Below, one piece after another: positions 10,666 through 21,100 of a DNA stretch of 64,000 nucleotides (the stretch's first letter is position 1; each line of letters begins with the position of its first letter). The position numbers and the translations under genes are program-made. Source of the stretch: Hirundichthys speculiger (Eukaryota; Chordata; Actinopteri; Beloniformes; Exocoetidae); assembly GCA_018398805.1 (NCBI GenBank), contig JAGFBZ010000713.1, positions 1 through 64,000 on the forward strand, in the 5' to 3' direction. Under the pieces are notes generated by a model. The model worked only from the letters and a program-made list of their open reading frames with translations. It had not been told where the DNA came from and made no database searches.

Positions 10666-11604
10666 ATGGAGAACCAGACGTCAGCTTCAGATGTCCTACT
10701 GCTGGAGGGGTTAAAGGTCACCCCTCAGTCCTCCATTCCAGCCTTCATCCTCCTCCTCATCATCTACATCTTCATCATGGTGTCCAACATCAGCCTGGTG
10801 GTCCTGATAGTCATGGAGAGGAGCCTCCACCAGCCCATGTACCTGCTCTTCTGCAACATGAGCGTCAACGACGTCTTTGGCGCCACCATCATCATCCCCC
10901 GCCTGCTCAGCGACGTCTTCACTCCGATCTCAGAGCGCCACATCCACTACATCAGCTGCGTCGTCCAGGCCTTTTGCGCCCACCTACACGCTAGCGCCGT
11001 TCACACGGTGCTCATGATCATGGCCTACGACCGCTACGTGGCCATCTGCAGCCCGCTGCGGTATCCCACCATCATGACCGGCAGGATGGTGGTGGTGCTG
11101 TCGGCGTGGGCCTGGGTCCTCTGTCTGGTCTTCGTGTCGGTCCTGTTGGGCCTCAGCATCCGCCTGTCGCGCTGCAGGAGGGTCATATCCAACCCGTTCT
11201 GTGACAACGCCTCCTTGTTCAAGCTGTCCTGCGAGAGCGTCCTGATCAACAACATCTACGGCCTCGCCTACACGGTGCTGCTGCTGGGCTCGTCCATCGG
11301 CAGCGTGGCGCTCACCTACCTGAGGATCGTCGTGGTGAGTCTGAGCAGCCAGAGGAGGACGCTGAACGGCCGGGCGCTGCAGACCTGCGCCACCCACCTC
11401 ACCTTGTACATCATCATGTTCGTGTCGGGCATCATCCTCATCACTCTGCACCGGTTCCCCAACTTATCGGACCAGAGGAAGTTGGCCTCCATCATGTTCC
11501 ACGTGGTCCCTCCTGCGATGAACGCCATCATCTACGGACTGCAAATCAAAGCCGTCAGACAAAAAATGTTCCTCATATTTACCCGGAATATTGATGTGAA
11601 GTGA
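10666..11604 (+). CDS. odorant receptor, delta/class I-like, intact (312 aa)
   Basis: A seven-transmembrane G protein-coupled receptor that would act in the ciliary membrane of olfactory sensory neurons; its ligand is unknown. The start is the ATG of MENQT, which gives an N-glycosylation site at residues 3-5 and normal OR length; upstream in-frame ATGs only add intron-like sequence. TM1 is about 24-50, LHQPMYLLFCN about 54-64, the conserved extracellular Cys is 98, MAYDRYVAIC 119-128 (DRY 122-124), EC2 cysteines are 170, 179 and 189, the TM6 start is THL near 243, and TM7 ends NAIIYGLQ (286-293) instead of the usual NPxxY. A pyrimidine-rich acceptor ends at 10592, suggesting a 5' non-coding exon. 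A polyadenylation signal AATAAA lies near 11647. Residues 150-210 are almost identical to the receptors at 14670 and 22392, whereas the C-terminal third differs. Confidence 0.95.
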   Translation: MENQTSASDVLLLEGLKVTPQSSIPAFILLLIIYIFIMVSNISLVVLIVMERSLHQPMYLLFCNMSVNDVFGATIIIPRLLSDVFTPISERHIHYISCVVQAFCAHLHASAVHTVLMIMAYDRYVAICSPLRYPTIMTGRMVVVLSAWAWVLCLVFVSVLLGLSIRLSRCRRVISNPFCDNASLFKLSCESVLINNIYGLAYTVLLLGSSIGSVALTYLRIVVVSLSSQRRTLNGRALQTCATHLTLYIIMFVSGIILITLHRFPNLSDQRKLASIMFHVVPPAMNAIIYGLQIKAVRQKMFLIFTRNIDVK

Positions 11605-12144
11605 CTCAGATTTGTATTTAAATACAGTTTATCATATGGATGATGTAAATAAAAACAGAAAACGTTGGTTTACACATCTCCTAAATTTATACTTTATTCA
11701 CTTTATAATATAAATAACGTTTTTAAAGTGAGGTAATGAACCTTAAAAGAAGCCCAGACGTTTACAGTAATTGTTTATTTGTAGGAAATGGTCTTGCTCT
11801 TGTGGTCATGCATCCCTACTTTTGGTGAAAACCATAGACTGTATAGAAACAACCATACAAACCCTTTGTTATGTCACCTAAAGGTTTCTGGGGACCAGTT
11901 TTCATATCCAGGTTTTGGATCTGTGTCATAAACCTGTGGCAACCGTTCCCCTTCCTGGTTGAAGCTCAACCAGAGACTAAGTTTCGTTGAAGTTCCTCAA
12001 CTGACCACTAGGTTCCAAAACAGCAAATCCCTGCTGACTCTCACATATGGGGATGACTTTTTTGTGCCACATAAGATAAAATTATGTGAAGGAATAAAGT
12101 CGGCCAATCAGAATGCTGTATGTCATTTGATGGTGCCTGATTGA

Positions 12145-13560
12145 CAGGTAGCCATTGGCTCTGCCATTGACTAAGACAGCTGTTCATAGGTCAAGGCTGG
12201 AGCTGCAGGAGTGTGTGTTGCTCTGGCAGTTTATTAAGAGGCTGAGATCGTGTCATGAGGGGAGGAGGATGAGCAGAGGTAAACGCCGTCACTGTCTGTC
12301 CATCACATCTTGACTTTGCTGAAACAGAGCAGGACTGTTCTGATGAGGAGAAAAACTGCTTTCTGAACCGGAAAAGAGTCTGACATGAGTTGTAATAACA
12401 GCAGGAATATGTGTTTGACTGCCAACGCTGCGCCTGACAGCCTCCAGTCCAACCAGGAACCAGTCTGGTGTCTTTTACCGGTGGACTGATTCCTGACAGC
12501 CTTCAGTCCAACCGGGAACCAGTCTGGTGTCTTTTACCGGTGGACTGATTCCTGACGGCCTCCAGGTGTGGGGGGGGGGGCGGAGGAGCTGTTAAATGTG
12601 GATGCTGCAGCTAAGTGACGGTGCTGTGGGCTCGTCCACGTTCTCCCAGGTGTTCAGGACGCCAGCGACGTCCTCGTTTCAAACACTGACAACATGGGAG
12701 GAAAATCCAAACCTGTAACTGCAGCTGGTCTGTTCAGGAAGAAAATGTCCTCTCTAACGTTCCTGAACTGTTTTCTTCTTTCTCTGTAAACTGAGTGAGA
12801 CTTTGCAGCAGGTGAACTGATGCTCAGTAAAAGCAGAAACACAGGCTCAGTATGGACACATTTAATCTTTAAAGCCATCTGAACAGGTGCAGTAGTTTTT
12901 CTGAGCGGTTCACAGGTGTTTCAGTGTGGCTCAGTTTAGAGGCGTCCAGGTGTTGAGAAGCTGCTGTGTTGGTTTCTGCTGACAGCAGGTCCGGATGGGT
13001 CAGAGAGCTCAGTCATAGTTCACCAGAGTCATCAGATCTTCCTTTATGAGACACTGAAACTGATCTGGAACTGACCAGAAACTTGTTCCTGTTCTGCTTC
13101 CAGGCTCCTGATTTTCTTGTATTTCTTGGTGAAAGATGATGTTTGTGAAAAGTCTCCTTCATCCATGAATCCTGCTGATCTGATGACTGAATCAGGACCT
13201 TCAGGGTTTCAGGTTGTCTGTTTGACCTCCTCAATCAGAACGTTCTCAGTGATGTTTTCCAGACTCTGTTGGACGGTTCTGCTGTTTCATTAAAACGCCA
13301 CAGCTCATGGTTTGAAGCGTGAAGAGGACTGGGGCCCGTTGAGGGTCATATGATGAGATGATAAACACATTCTTTAACATTTCAGTGTTTAATTCATGAT
13401 TCTGCCTTTAACCTTGTGCTCCATGTTCCTAATATCTGTTCCTAAATCCTGAGTAAGAAACAACCTTCTGAGCAAAATAATGATCAACATTTGAAATTTT
13501 TTTTAATACAAAAAAGATTTTAATCTGTGCTCATACACAAGTATGAATATATAACATATA
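12145..13560. other. OR upstream region, unit A, non-coding
   Basis: Contains a 59-bp tandem repeat (12433-12567, copies starting at 12433, 12492 and 12551) and otherwise unassigned sequence shared with unit B. Short open frames here are preserved in both units only because the duplication is recent; none shows a family motif. Confidence 0.5.
12433..12567 (+). repeat. 59-bp tandem repeat, about 2.3 copies
   Basis: Copies start CCTGACAGCCTCCAGTCCAA and end with ACCGGTGGACTGATT. The same array occurs at 19701-19836 in the second unit. Confidence 0.85.
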
Positions 13561-13562
13561 TA

Positions 13563-13780
13563 TACAGTCATTGAAAAAATTATTAGACCACCCTTGTTTT
13601 CTTCAGTTTCTTGTTCATTTTAATGCCTGGTACAACTAAAGGTACATTTGTTTGGACAAACATAACGATAACCACAAAGATTGCTCATAAGAGTTTTATT
13701 TAAGAGCTGATATCTTACCATATCTTACCAAGATTTTAATCTGTGCTCATACACAAGTATGAATATATAACATATATATA
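13563..13780. mobile_element. Tc1/mariner-type MITE, truncated, with duplicated flank
   Basis: The left half (TACAGTCATTGAAAAAATTA onward) matches the complete copy at 21101-21470. The match breaks at about 13724, after TATCTTACCAT. A short local repeat (ATCTTACC) follows, then a second copy of the 5' flanking sequence (AAGATTTTAATCTGTGCTCA; first copy at 13513, second at 13731). The right terminal repeat is missing. Confidence 0.8.
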
Positions 13781-13954
13781 TGATTTAGACCTTTAACCTC
13801 CTTTTCCAATGAGGCCTGTTGTTTTTAGATTCCTGCTCAAAGATGACATGATGAGCAAGTCTCTGAAACTACAAGGTGTTTTTAACTAAGCATATCAAAA
13901 TAAAGATAACACATCTGATTAAAGCAGAGGCAAAAAAAAAATATATGTATATAT

Positions 13955-14596
13955 TAGGGCTGGGAAATGATTAAAATTTTTATCATGATTAATCGCATGA
14001 TTTCCCTGATTAATCACAATTAACCGCATTGTATACGTAAAATCAAATAATGAATTCAACAGTAGTGTAAAGGTCACTTTTATTTAAATGTTCTGCTGCC
14101 ATATGAACTAAAGTGTCATAACATTTGTCGTTCAAACACTTTTAACATCAGCACTTGACAGTAACACATATTTAGTGTAAATCTCATCCTAAAAATTTCA
14201 AATAAAATAAATCTTATTGCCTCTGCCAGGGCATTAATGTCATCCTGTTTTTATGAAAAATAAAACAACAAAATCCAACATAATCCTAACAATCAGAACA
14301 TTAAAACATTAATTTCTAAGGTAACAGCAGAAACTTTTAACGTGGAGTTCAACTTGACAGTTGTTACAAATAACCTTGTTTCTTTAACTTTAAAATGAAA
14401 ATGTCCATGTAAAAGTTCTATAACTTTACTGCTCTACATGTCTGTTTTAGCTTTTTCTGTCAATTCTCTTCTGGTTTTGCAGCAGCCAGAAAAAGAAAAA
14501 TAAAAGCATGTGGCAAACATGCGCGATAAAATAAATGTTGGCATTAATATATGAATGAGTTAATGTGATAACAACGCGTTAACTTGCCCAGCCCTA
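13955..14596. mobile_element. MITE with TAGGGCTGGG / CCCAGCCCTA ends
   Basis: A 642-bp element with terminal inverted repeats TAGGGCTGGG and CCCAGCCCTA and no coding capacity; the interior includes GATTAATCGCATGATTTCC. Such ends are common in hAT-related vertebrate MITEs, but no clean 8-bp duplication is seen, so the superfamily is uncertain. The right end lies 73 bp from the OR start codon. Confidence 0.7.
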
Positions 14597-14669
14597 ATTG
14601 GACCAACTCACTGCAGATCTTTGACAGGGTCTCTGTTGGCGGTTCTCTCCAGGTTCCTCTCCCCGCTGG

Positions 14670-15620
14670 ATGGAGAACAAGACTGTTGATTTGGACGTTC
14701 TTCTGCTGGAGGGGTTAAAGGTCACCCCTCAGTCCTCCATTCCAGCCTTCATCTTCCTCCTTATCATCTACCTCTTCATCATGGTGTCCAATATCAGCCT
14801 GGTGGTCCTGATCGTCATGGAGAGGAGCCTCCACCAGCCCATGTACCTGCTCTTCTGCAACATGTGCGTCAACGACGTCTTTGGCGCCACCATCATCGCC
14901 CCCCGCCTGCTCAGCGACGTCTTCACTCCGTTCTCAGAACGCCACATTCACTACATCAGCTGCGTCTCCCAGGCCTTCTGCGTCCACCTACATGCTAGCG
15001 CCACTCACACGGTGCTCATGATCATGGCCTACGACCGCTATGTGGCCATCTGCAGCCCGCTGCGGTACTCCATCATCATGACCGGCAGGATGGTGGTGGT
15101 GCTGTCGGCGTGGGCCTGGACCGTCTGTCTGGTCTTCGTGTCGGTCCTGTTGGGCCTCAGCATCCGCCTGTCGCGCTGCAGGAGGGTCATATCCAACCCG
15201 TTCTGTGACAACGCCTCCTTGTTCAAGCTGTCCTGCGAGAGCGTCCTGATCAACAACATCTACGGCCTCGCCTACACGGTGCTGCTGCTGGGCTCGTCCA
15301 TGTGCAGCATCGCCGTCACCTACCTGAGGATCGCTGCCGTGTGTCTGAGCAGCAGAAACAAGGCGCTGAACAGCAAAGCGCTGCAGACCTGCACCACCCA
15401 CCTGCTCGTCTACACCATCCTGCTGGTGTCTGGCTTCGTCATCGTCATCCTGCACCGCTTCCCTCACATGTCGGACTACCGGAAGGTGGTGACGGTCATG
15501 AATCATGTTGTACTGCCCGCTCTGAACGCCGTCATCTACGGGCTGCAGATTAAGGAGGTCAGGCAGAAGATCTCAGCTGTGATCCACAGCAGGAAAGTGA
15601 CTTCCATGGATGTAAAGTGA
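14670..15620 (+). CDS. odorant receptor, delta/class I-like, intact (316 aa)
   Basis: A seven-transmembrane receptor of the same clade as the 10666 gene. MENKT gives an N-glycosylation site at residues 3-5; LHQPMYLLFCN follows TM1; MAYDRYVAIC carries the DRY motif at 122-124; the EC2 cysteines are conserved; TM7 ends NAVIYGLQ. The ATG lies 17 bases after a strong acceptor (CTCTCCAG, AG at 14651-14652), consistent with an upstream non-coding exon. A polyadenylation signal (AATAAA) occurs near 15743. It differs from its duplicate at 22392 by about 12 residues, most of them in the first 151. The immediately upstream region, including any promoter or 5' exon, consists of or borders a MITE. Confidence 0.95.
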   Translation: MENKTVDLDVLLLEGLKVTPQSSIPAFIFLLIIYLFIMVSNISLVVLIVMERSLHQPMYLLFCNMCVNDVFGATIIAPRLLSDVFTPFSERHIHYISCVSQAFCVHLHASATHTVLMIMAYDRYVAICSPLRYSIIMTGRMVVVLSAWAWTVCLVFVSVLLGLSIRLSRCRRVISNPFCDNASLFKLSCESVLINNIYGLAYTVLLLGSSMCSIAVTYLRIAAVCLSSRNKALNSKALQTCTTHLLVYTILLVSGFVIVILHRFPHMSDYRKVVTVMNHVVLPALNAVIYGLQIKEVRQKISAVIHSRKVTSMDVK

Positions 15621-18278
15621 TACAGAAACGACCAGGTGGACCAATGATGCGCTGAACCATCTGACATCACGTGTGTCGTATTTGCTACATGAGTTTTAGT
15701 TAGACAAACATTTCTGGAAAACCTGCTTTGATATGATTTGAAAAATAAAATCGAACTTTATTCTGGTCAGTAAATTACCATAAAAGCCAGTCTTCATCTG
15801 TGTAAAAACATAACAGTTATCCGATCATAGTGGGTCTCGTTATCGAGCAAATACACCCTCAGATGAACAACAACAAGTTTTTCACTGTCAGTATTTATTT
15901 AAAGAAGATGAGGCCTGTAGTGGAAAATCTGAATACAAGATGCTTCAGATGTGGTGTTAGGTACAACAAAACAACTCAGAGATGAAAGGGGTCAACAGAC
16001 TTTATCATGCACTGTGAGAAATTTTATCAGAGAGGAGAGCAGTTACATGTTTTTTATGAGCTTTCTTTTTACACCTACCAAAGTGCATATCAAACGAATT
16101 CCTGCCTTTTGGTTTTGGAGACTCTTTTCACACTACTGAAATGTATACTGAATCAGTTCCTGCCTTTTGCTCTGTCAGACTTCCTAAAAGTCACCTATAA
16201 AACAGATGTAAATGTTTGTTACGACGGACACAACCATCCAGCCTGCAGGCTGCATGACTGTGTCCCACTGTTGCCCTCAGCTTAAATAAACTTGGTTAAA
16301 GTTTGAGCTCTCTGCTGTTGCATTTTGTTAAGGATCTATAATTTAGTTTGTGCAATTTATGAAAATTGCCACAACATATTGGCGTCACCAACAGGATTCC
16401 ATGAGTGAAACTTCGTCGGAGAGGTCCCTGGTGGTTGGCTGCCTCGAGGACAAATTACCTCAGCCCTACCATGATTGAAAATAAAGTAGGTACCAGTACA
16501 AAACCGCTCTGACATCACTGGAATCGCTGGAATTATCGGACCTCCTGCGGAGAATTCCGGTCAGAGGCAACACAGTGAGCTCCTTTTTAACTAGGACCAT
16601 CTGAGAGGACTGGTCTGAATATTAGGGTGAATCTACAGACCTAAACGACCCTACGAAATAAAATACAGTCTGAAAGGATAAGTCTACTGTATCTACGAAG
16701 CATTTATTGTGAAATAGAGGACAAGTAGACGTGGCATTTTAGCACTTTTGCGCCGGTGAAGGATCCATTATCCTGACTGATAATGGATAACAGATCTGTT
16801 AAACCAGAGAGTCCTCCATGATACTCTAATCAGTAAAGACATGTCAAAGAAGTATGGGCCCGAGTGTTTGGAATGTGTAAATGAAGGTCAAGTGCATGTG
16901 GATCTCCAGAGGGTAAGAGTCTTTATGCAACTCAGATCTAGAAAGTAAAGGAACATATTGAAAGAAATGGGATGTCCTAATAAAAAATTAAAAAAAACAG
17001 GTCTGATGGCATTCATAAAATAGAAAAGCACCACAGGTGCCTGTTAATTTGAAAAAAAGGGTTGATTTGATTTCTTTTTAAGCGTGTAAATGAAATTTAG
17101 AAGGACGACGGGACTTTAGAAGGACTCTCCAAATGGAAATCTTGAAGCTGACACAACCAGCGCAGAGATTGTTGGTCCCAGATGCAGAGACAGGCCAATG
17201 AAGGCCGAGGAGATATTCAACCGCCACTCAGAGTTGGCTCAACCTGCTGATCGTACTGGGCCCTGGGAAAGCTTTTGTGTTCTGCAATTATGGATGGACT
17301 GAAATCTGATGTTGCTGCAAAAATTCATCAACTTTATGCAGACATTTGGTATAAAACACGCCTGGATGAGCTTCACGGATATGTACATCATGCACAGAAT
17401 GTGCTGTCTGACAAAAGCAGAGATCAGCGGCCAAGAGGGAATCAGAACTTCACAAAGCCACACTAAAGCTGCTCTGGGACTGAATCAGCAGCGAGCCATG
17501 GCAGATGCAGCGGCCGCTGACAGACGCCGCGGTCACTAGCAGCCTGGAGAACCTGACCAATGGCATGACTGTGGTCAAACTGGATGCTGGAAAAGTGAAT
17601 GTCCCAGAACCGCTCAAGATTTCAGGATGGGAGGCCGGGTGGACTGATGGCGTGTGAGGAGGAGACGACACCAGAGGATGTAACAGTCCACTTTGAGACT
17701 TTTTTCATCAACGCCTGAAAAGAAAAGAAAAGTCAGACATCACAAACACAAACCTGCAGCTGCAGTCACATTCAACACGCACACACATACTACAACCTAT
17801 ATTTATCTGTAATTATGTTTGTAAGTCTTTTCCAGTTTTTAACCTGGACCTAACAGGTATATCTGTACCATTCATGGGAGATTCTGGTGCCACTCATTCT
17901 GCGCTAAAATCGTCAGTGTTTGACCCTCCTCCCCTTCTGGGAGGACGTTCAGTCTTCTCTAATTTCTGCATCTGGTCACCGCCAAAGAGAGACTTTTACT
18001 GTACCACTTCCTTGTTTCTCTCCAGGAAGAGGAAGTTTTAAACATAGCTTCATATTCTGTCAGATTTGTGTCCCATAAATCTTTTGGGAAGGGTTCTAAT
18101 GTGTCTATTAAGGCAAAAAAAAAAAAAATCACCTTAGGTGCTAAAGGGCTCCACATAACTCAGACCCTATCAGATCATGAAGAAGGTGATTATGAACACA
18201 CCATGTTAAAAAGCAGTTACACCACTCCATCATATGCTTATCAGTGGAACGTTGGAGATGGTCCGACTTCCAAATACT
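15621..18278 (+). mobile_element. decayed endogenous retrovirus-like relic, unit A
   Basis: After the OR 3' UTR, an LTR-like segment shows a TATA box (CCTATAAAAC, about 16193) and AATAAA (about 16285), ending near 16376. It is followed by TGGCGTCACCAACAGGAT (about 16381), which resembles a tRNA primer-binding site. Downstream is a long decayed region with a possible gag-like stretch near 17280-17460 and a protease-like motif at 17880. Stops and frameshifts are frequent. No reverse transcriptase, envelope or 3' LTR follows in this unit. The exact left LTR end is not defined because no second LTR is available for comparison. Confidence 0.5.
17862..18135 (+). pseudogene. retropepsin-like protease remnant, unit A
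   Basis: One frame reads DSGATHSAL from 17880, matching the D-S/T-G-A active-site pattern of retroviral aspartic proteases. The downstream sequence loses frame and includes a poly-A tract near 18115. It is not functional. It is most likely part of the retroviral relic beginning near 16380; a Ty3-type retrotransposon source cannot be excluded. Confidence 0.5.
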
Positions 18279-18455
18279 GGTGATACAGCCCTCAAACTTG
18301 TCCCTCAATTTGACGTTCTGAGGGTGAATTCCAATTCCTCCCTTAACCCTCAATCTCAACCCTCAATCTCAAAAATGCGCGCTCCCGCTAAGGGCAAGTG
18401 CTGTCCCAATTCTTAGCAAGTCAAGTTGAGGGACCAGTTTGAGGGCTGTATCGCC
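18279..18455. mobile_element. short foldback MITE, unit A
   Basis: GATACAGCCCTCAAACTTGT at the left is mirrored by GTTTGAGGGCTGTATCGCC at the right, with further self-complementarity (CTCAA/TTGAG). An equivalent copy lies at 25995-26171. Confidence 0.75.
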
Positions 18456-18898
18456 CTAAAAAATTGAGATTTTCCGACACCACCCTTGGAAGTAAGGGCT
18501 ATCCAGAAGGCACTGGGTAATTTAGCCAAGACATCTTTGAAAAGGATGGTGACAAAAAAAGCTAGCAACAAACGTAAGTATCTTCATATATCTTAAAGAT
18601 ATATCCAGGTTTTGGATCTGTGTCATAAACCTGTGGCAACCGTTCCCCTTCCTGGTTGAAGCTCAACCAGAGACTAAGTTTCGTTGCAGTTCCTCAACTG
18701 ACCACTAGGTTCCAAAACAGAGCAAATCCCTGCTGACTCCCACATATGGGGATGACTTTTTTGTGCCACATAAGATAAAATTATGTGAAGGAATAAAGTC
18801 GGCCAATCAGAATGCTGTATGTCATTTGATGGTGCCTGATTGACAGGTAGCCATTGGCTCTGCCATTGACTAATACAGCTGTTCATAGGTCAAGGCTG

Positions 18899-19466
18899 GT
18901 CACAGTTGCCTCTGGATTGGGCAAGCCGACCGGCCCGCAACCTGAAGGCCACCACGGGTCACAGCGGACCTCTGAAAGTTCTCGTTTCAGCTCTGACAAC
19001 AATTGTTTCAAATGTTGTGTGGGAAGATAAAGTTAGAAACGAGGATGGATGGTCAGATTCGATCAGGATGAACGCCAGGTAAAACTAACTAGCATCATAG
19101 TTTAGCTTCAGTGAAGCCAAGCTAAAACAGCTCTGCGGCGTTGACTGAGGTTTTGACGGGCGTGTCAACCAACTGCTTGGCTTGTTCGATCCGTTTATTT
19201 GTCTGTTTCATGGATTAATCAGATTTGGGCCAAGTCGGTTCCTACCAAGATGGAAAGATTGTCCAAATATGAGGGTCGTGTAAAGATACACCATGTTTGG
19301 TGTCTGTATGATGTCTCTTATCCAGACACTTTTAGGAAAGAATAAAATATACTAAATTATCAAAAAGCTTCCTGACAGATCAGATTGGACACAGCAGCAG
19401 GTTTATTGGGACTCGGTTAGGAAACAGAGGCGTTCACAGTCTCCGGGGGGGGGGGGGGGGGGGAGC
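18899..19466. other. segment present only in unit B, ending in poly-G
   Basis: About 570 bp with no counterpart in unit A, where GTCAAGGCTGG joins directly to AGCTGCAGGAGTG. It ends with 19 consecutive G (19445-19463). No coding potential or terminal repeats are seen. Either a deletion from A or an insertion into B. Confidence 0.7.
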
Positions 19467-19700
19467 TGAGCTGCAGGAGTGTGTGTTGCTCTGGCAGTTT
19501 ATTAAGAGGCTGAGATCGTGTCATGGGGGGAGGAGGATGAGCAGAGGTAAACGCTGTCACTGTCTGTCCATCACATCTTGACTTTGCTGAAACAGAGCAG
19601 GACTGTTCTGATGAGGAGAAAAACTGCTTTCTGAACCAGAAAAGAGTCTGACATGAGTTGTAATAACAGCAGGAATATGTGTTTGACTGCCAACGCTGCG

Positions 19701-19836
19701 CCTGACAGCCTCCAGTCCAACCAGGAACCAGTCCGGTGTCTTTTACCGGTGGACTGATTCCTGACGACCTCCAGTCCAACCGGGAACCAGTCTGGTGTCT
19801 TTTACCGGTGGACTGATTCCTGATGGCCTCCAGGTG
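19701..19836 (+). repeat. 59-bp tandem repeat, unit B copy
   Basis: The counterpart of 12433-12567, with repeats starting at 19701, 19760 and about 19819. It differs by a few substitutions. Confidence 0.85.
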
Positions 19837-20173
19837 TCGGGGGGGTGGAGGAGCTGTTAAATGTAGATGCTGCAGCTGGGTGACGGTGCTGTGGGCTCGT
19901 CCACGTTCTCCCAGGTGTTCAGGACGCCAGCGACGTCCTCGTTTCAAACACTGACAACATGGGAGGAAAATCCAAACCTGTAACTGCAGCTGGTCTGTTC
20001 AGGAAGAAAATGTCCTCTCTAACGTTCCTGAACTGTTTTCTTCTTTCTTCGTAAACTGACTGAGACTTTGCAGCAGGTGAACTGATGCTCAGTAAAAGCA
20101 GAAACACAGGCTCAGTATGGTCACGTTTAATCCTTAAAGCCACCTGAACAGGTGCAGTAGTTTTTCTGAGCGT

Positions 20174-20444
20174 CACCATCCTGCAGTGACTGAGTTTCTA
20201 CGAGCTGCTGGACAGAAGCAGGACAAAGACGACCTGAGGAGACCTGGACATGTGGACTGAGCAGACTTTTACTCAGACATCTACGGATGATCTGGAGGCA
20301 GCTGACCAGCAGAAACAGATGTTTCTGCAGTGACAGTCAGTGACTGGTCCTTGGATCCTGGTCCTGGTCCTTGGGTCTCTGCAGCAGTCTTCTCCACTAC
20401 GTTTCCAGCCTGTAGAAGGTTCTGGAACCGTGGAAACAAACGTG
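20174..20444. other. second segment present only in unit B
   Basis: About 270 bp between TTTTTCTGAGCG and GTTCACAGGTG that are adjacent in unit A. No terminal repeats or coding features are visible, so a deletion from A is somewhat more likely than a transposon insertion into B. Confidence 0.65.
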
Positions 20445-21100
20445 GGTTCACAGGTGTTTCAGTGTGGCTCAGTTTAGAGGCGTCCAGGTGTTAAGAAGCT
20501 GCTGTGTTGGTTTCTGCTGACAGCAGGTCCGGATGGGTCAGAGAGCTCAGTCATAGTTCACCAGAGTCATCAGATCTTCCTTTATGAGACATTGAAACTG
20601 ATCTGGAACTGACCAGGAACTTGTTCCTGTTCTGCTTCCAGGCTCCTGATTTTCTTGTATTTCTTGGTGAAAGATGATGTTTGTGAAAAGTCTCCTTCAT
20701 CCATGAATCCTGCTGATCTGATGACTGAATCAGAACCTTCAGGGTTTCAGGTTGTCTGTTTGACCTCCTCAATCAGAACGTTCTCCGTGATGTTTTCCAG
20801 ACTCTGTTGGACGGTTCTGGTGTTTCATTAAAACGCCACAGCTCATGGTTTGAAGCGTGAAGAGGACTGAGGCCCGTTGAGGGTCACATGATGAGATGAT
20901 GAACACATTATTTAATATTTCAGTGTTTAATTCATGATTCTGCCTTTAACCTTGTGCTCCATGTTCCTAATATCTGTTCCTAAATCATGAGTAAGAAACA
21001 ACCTTCTGAGCAAAATAATGATCAACATTTGAAATTTTTTTTAATACAAAAAAGATTTTAATCTGTGCTCATACACAAGTATGAATATATAACATATATA

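Larger units (their letters stand above)
11904..18603 (+). repeat. direct tandem duplication, unit A (about 6.7 kb)
   Basis: This unit matches 18601-26319 nearly end to end: the same 59-bp tandem repeat, the same DNA-transposon relics, the same OR, and the same retroviral and foldback relics in the same order. It lacks two segments found in unit B (18899-19466 and 20174-20444) and the right half of one MITE. Its right edge abuts unit B with a 3-bp ATA overlap. Confidence 0.9.

Noticed and set aside
10984..11451. Long antisense open frame (about 155 aa) opposite the OR; similar frames at 14988-15506 and 22710-23228
   Set aside because: Shadow frames of a GC-rich, codon-biased OR region; His/Gln/Asp-rich low-information protein with no family motif, shared between paralogues only because the sense gene is conserved.
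12654..13234. Short - strand frames (12654-12878, 13013-13234) preserved in both duplication units
   Set aside because: The duplication is recent, so preservation is expected without selection; no domain, no codon signal and no promoter.
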